Origin: Clostridium drakei
GTDB taxonomy: Bacteria > Bacillota > Clostridia > Clostridiales > Clostridiaceae
Direction of reading: 5' to 3'
DNA: 35,706 bases
Assembly: GCF_000633595.2 (NCBI RefSeq)
Contig: NZ_JIBU02000072.1
Location: forward strand, 1-35,706
The translations under genes were made by a program, and so were the position numbers. Below the pieces are notes generated by a model. It searched no databases and was not told the DNA's origin. It saw nothing but the letters and a program-made list of their open reading frames with translations. Below are positions 33,591 through 35,706 of this stretch, piece after piece. Each line of letters starts with the position of its first letter. Within the stretch, counting starts at the first letter, position 1.

Positions 33591-35591
33591 ATGAACCTTA
33601 AAAAATTTAAGTTAAATAGCATTCGCACCAAATTGGTTATTAGTTTAATATCAATTTGTTTGATTCCCTTAATCATATCTGGGGCCGTTTCTTATGTGAA
33701 ATCAAAATCAATACTCAACAAAAAATTATCTCTTACCAGCTCTCAATCACTTTTACAAATAGAAAATGGTCTTACTAATTACTTTACTGGATTTTCAGAT
33801 ATAGTTTCTCTTACTGCAAATAATCCAAGCATTGTAAATATTGATACAGATAATAATACTCAAATTATATCAAAAACACTAAAAGGTATACAGGAAAGTG
33901 ATAAAGACATACTTGGAGTATATTATGGAACTTCATCAGGAAAATTCACAATATATCCTAATGCAAAAATGCCTGATGGATACGATTCAACAAAAAGAGA
34001 TTGGTATAAACAAGCTTTAAACGATAAAGGAAAAGTTATAATAACTCCACCTTATAAAGATGCCGCTACTGGAAATAATGTTGTTACACTTGCAAAAACA
34101 GTAGAAAAAAATGGACAAATAGTTGGAGTTATTGGAATGGATTGTTCATTAATTACACTTTCACAAAAAATATCCTCACAGAAAATAGGTACTACAGGAT
34201 ATGTGTTTATTTCTGATATATCAGGTACCATTTTAGCTCATCCTCACAAAGAATTTATTGGCACAAAGGAAGCTTCCAACTTATCCTTTTGGAATAAAGT
34301 AAAATCAGAGGATAATGGATTTATAAATTATACATATAATGGTACAAAAAAATTCGGAGTATATGAAACAAATAAATTAACAGGCTGGAAGTTAGTAGCT
34401 TGCTTAAACGAAACTGAACTTTCCAATGACACAATGGCCATACTACAAATAACTTCTTTAATAATACTAGTAATGGCATTACTTTCAATTGGTCTATCTT
34501 TATTATTAAGTAAGGGAATTTCTAATAATATTAAAAGCTTAAAACATGTATTTGCTAAGGCCTCAAATGGAGATTTGACAGTATCCATAACCTCTACAAC
34601 AAAAGATGAATTCAAGGATCTAGCTGAATCATTTAATTTAATGATGAAAAATATATCAGAGCTCATAACTAGTGTGACAAAGTCTTCTGAAATTGTATTA
34701 GACACCTCATCAAATCTTGCAAATATATCTGAGGAAGTAACAGCTTCCATAACTGAAGTTTCAAAAGCAATAGAGGAAGTTTCTTTAGGTGCAACAGAAC
34801 AAGCACAAAATGCTCAAAAAGGTGCATCTGAGATGGAAAACTTATCTGATAAATTAGACAAAATCAATATTAGTTCCAATGAAATGGATAAAATTTCAAA
34901 AGACACTAAAGAATTAAGTTCAAAAGGACTTTCAATGATACATACTTTAGTAGAAAAGTCAGATAAAACTAAAACAACTACAAAATCAGTAAATGATATA
35001 ATTTATGCTATGAACGAAAGTGCTAAGCAAATAAATATTATATCTGAAACAATATCCGATATAACAGCACAAACTAATCTTTTATCATTAAATGCAAGTA
35101 TAGAATCTGCACGTGCTGGCGAAGCTGGTAAAGGATTTGCTGTGGTAGCAGAAGAAATAAGAACTCTTGCCGAACAATCACAAAGCTCCACAAAAAAAAT
35201 AAAGGAAATTATAGCTGCTATACAGAAAAAATCAGAAACAGCAGTAAGTGCTATTAATTCAACCGAAGCGGCTGTAAATGATCAATATTTAGCAGTAAAC
35301 AAAACAGAGGAGATATTTAATAATATTTTAAAATCCATTGAAACAATGATTACTAAAGTGGATGAAGTAAAGATGTTGATTGTTGACACCAATGATAAAA
35401 AACAATCTACATTAGCTGAAATTGAAAATATTTCATCGATATCTGAACAAACAGCGTCTGCTTCTCAAGAAGTTACTGCTTCTACAGAAGAAATAACCGC
35501 TACTATGGAAGATTTTACACAGCATTCAAACAAACTTCAAATGTTAGCAAAACAGTTAGAAACACAAATAACTAAGTTTAAAGTTAACTAA
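33591..35591 (+). CDS. Methyl-accepting chemotaxis protein with amino-acid-type dCACHE domain
   Basis: 666 residues. TM1 lies at about 14-36, a double CACHE sensor at about 37-280, TM2 at about 284-306, HAMP at about 306-360, and the coiled-coil signalling domain to the end. The tip is [44 protein letters not shown], the strictly conserved hairpin. The distal CACHE part carries Tyr131, Arg136, Trp138, Tyr139, Tyr155, Asp157 and Asp184, which match in kind and spacing (one extra residue between 139 and 155) the amino-acid-binding dCACHE_1AA motif of receptors such as PctA. It likely senses amino acids outside the cell and signals through CheA/CheW. AAGGAG precedes the ATG. Confidence 0.94.
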   Translation: MNLKKFKLNSIRTKLVISLISICLIPLIISGAVSYVKSKSILNKKLSLTSSQSLLQIENGLTNYFTGFSDIVSLTANNPSIVNIDTDNNTQIISKTLKGIQESDKDILGVYYGTSSGKFTIYPNAKMPDGYDSTKRDWYKQALNDKGKVIITPPYKDAATGNNVVTLAKTVEKNGQIVGVIGMDCSLITLSQKISSQKIGTTGYVFISDISGTILAHPHKEFIGTKEASNLSFWNKVKSEDNGFINYTYNGTKKFGVYETNKLTGWKLVACLNETELSNDTMAILQITSLIILVMALLSIGLSLLLSKGISNNIKSLKHVFAKASNGDLTVSITSTTKDEFKDLAESFNLMMKNISELITSVTKSSEIVLDTSSNLANISEEVTASITEVSKAIEEVSLGATEQAQNAQKGASEMENLSDKLDKINISSNEMDKISKDTKELSSKGLSMIHTLVEKSDKTKTTTKSVNDIIYAMNESAKQINIISETISDITAQTNLLSLNASIESARAGEAGKGFAVVAEEIRTLAEQSQSSTKKIKEIIAAIQKKSETAVSAINSTEAAVNDQYLAVNKTEEIFNNILKSIETMITKVDEVKMLIVDTNDKKQSTLAEIENISSISEQTASASQEVTASTEEITATMEDFTQHSNKLQMLAKQLETQITKFKVN

Positions 35592-35706
35592 CATAATTTT
35601 CAGCTAAATGCTCAGCTTTCACACATATAGATTTGACTAAATATAGGCACATTGCGACACAACTTTTTAGGTGGAGTCCGCATTGAATATATGGTGTATA
35701 AAAGCC

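Noticed and set aside
35683-35706. Possible start of another plus-strand gene (TTG after GGTGGAG at the window end)
   Set aside because: Only eight codons are visible; the frame and product cannot be judged.
1-35706. CRISPR arrays, insertion sequences, tRNA or rRNA genes, phage genes
   Set aside because: I looked for regularly spaced repeats, transposase motifs, tRNA arms and conserved rRNA blocks and saw none.

Overview
This is a low-GC window with strong AGGAGG-type ribosome binding sites, frequent TTG and GTG starts, and many short hairpin-plus-T-run terminators. Spore genes (spoVAC, spoVAD, spoVAEb), an electron-bifurcating Etf-lactate dehydrogenase and several sensor kinases point to an anaerobic, spore-forming, motile Clostridium sensu lato. 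The species cannot be fixed from the sequence alone. I see no rRNA, tRNA, CRISPR array, transposase or phage genes.

Layout. (1) 1-859, plus strand: the C-terminal three quarters of an ABC-transporter substrate-binding protein whose 5' end looks broken. (2) 4173-905, minus: a six-gene spore operon (DUF1657, DUF421/YetF-like with a DUF1657-like tail, SpoVAC, SpoVAD, SpoVAEb, DUF1657). It resembles the mobile spoVA2mob type of Bacillus. (3) 12094-4337, minus: a lactate catabolism locus with a FadR/GntR regulator, lactate permease, LarA racemase, EtfB, ferredoxin-domain EtfA and an FAD-linked lactate dehydrogenase. The 640-bp gap before the permease carries two near-identical promoter-operator modules. 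(4) 12138-14711: an RNase H-like nuclease, a HAD phosphatase and a ferritin-like protein. (5) 14756-18042: a FIST sensor protein followed by a REC-PAS-histidine kinase whose receiver has lost its phosphorylation site. (6) 18460-22095: an OmpR-type regulator, a membrane histidine kinase and an unrecognised lipoprotein. (7) 22308-24160: an unknown small protein, then a deletion scar where the PAS domain of a sigma-54 activator runs, in the same frame and across one stop codon, into a DDAH/arginine-deiminase-family gene lacking its start. (8) 24350-27031: a CPA2 cation/proton antiporter, divergent from a c-di-AMP (ydaO-type) riboswitch that precedes ablB, the beta-lysine acetyltransferase of osmolyte synthesis. 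(9) 27207-28004: a lipid-anchored barnase with its barstar inhibitor. (10) 28062-30614: a membrane PAS-GGDEF-HD-GYP protein. (11) 30974-33168: glycosyltransferase plus UDP-galactopyranose mutase. (12) 33591-35591: a chemoreceptor whose dCACHE domain carries the amino-acid-binding motif.

How the parts work together. The lactate locus should import both lactate enantiomers, interconvert them and oxidise lactate to pyruvate with NAD, using reduced ferredoxin to drive the step. The FadR regulator probably represses two tandem start sites. The antiporter and ablB fit osmotic and ion homeostasis, at least the latter under c-di-AMP control. The spoVA operon moves dipicolinic acid into the spore. The other genes are mostly signal input: FIST kinase, OmpR pair, c-di-GMP enzyme and chemoreceptor.

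Most interesting points: the duplicated lactate promoter-operator, the PAS/DDAH deletion scar, the c-di-AMP switch on an ablB with no ablA beside it, the pseudo-receiver kinase paired with FIST, and the three DUF1657 modules in the spore operon.
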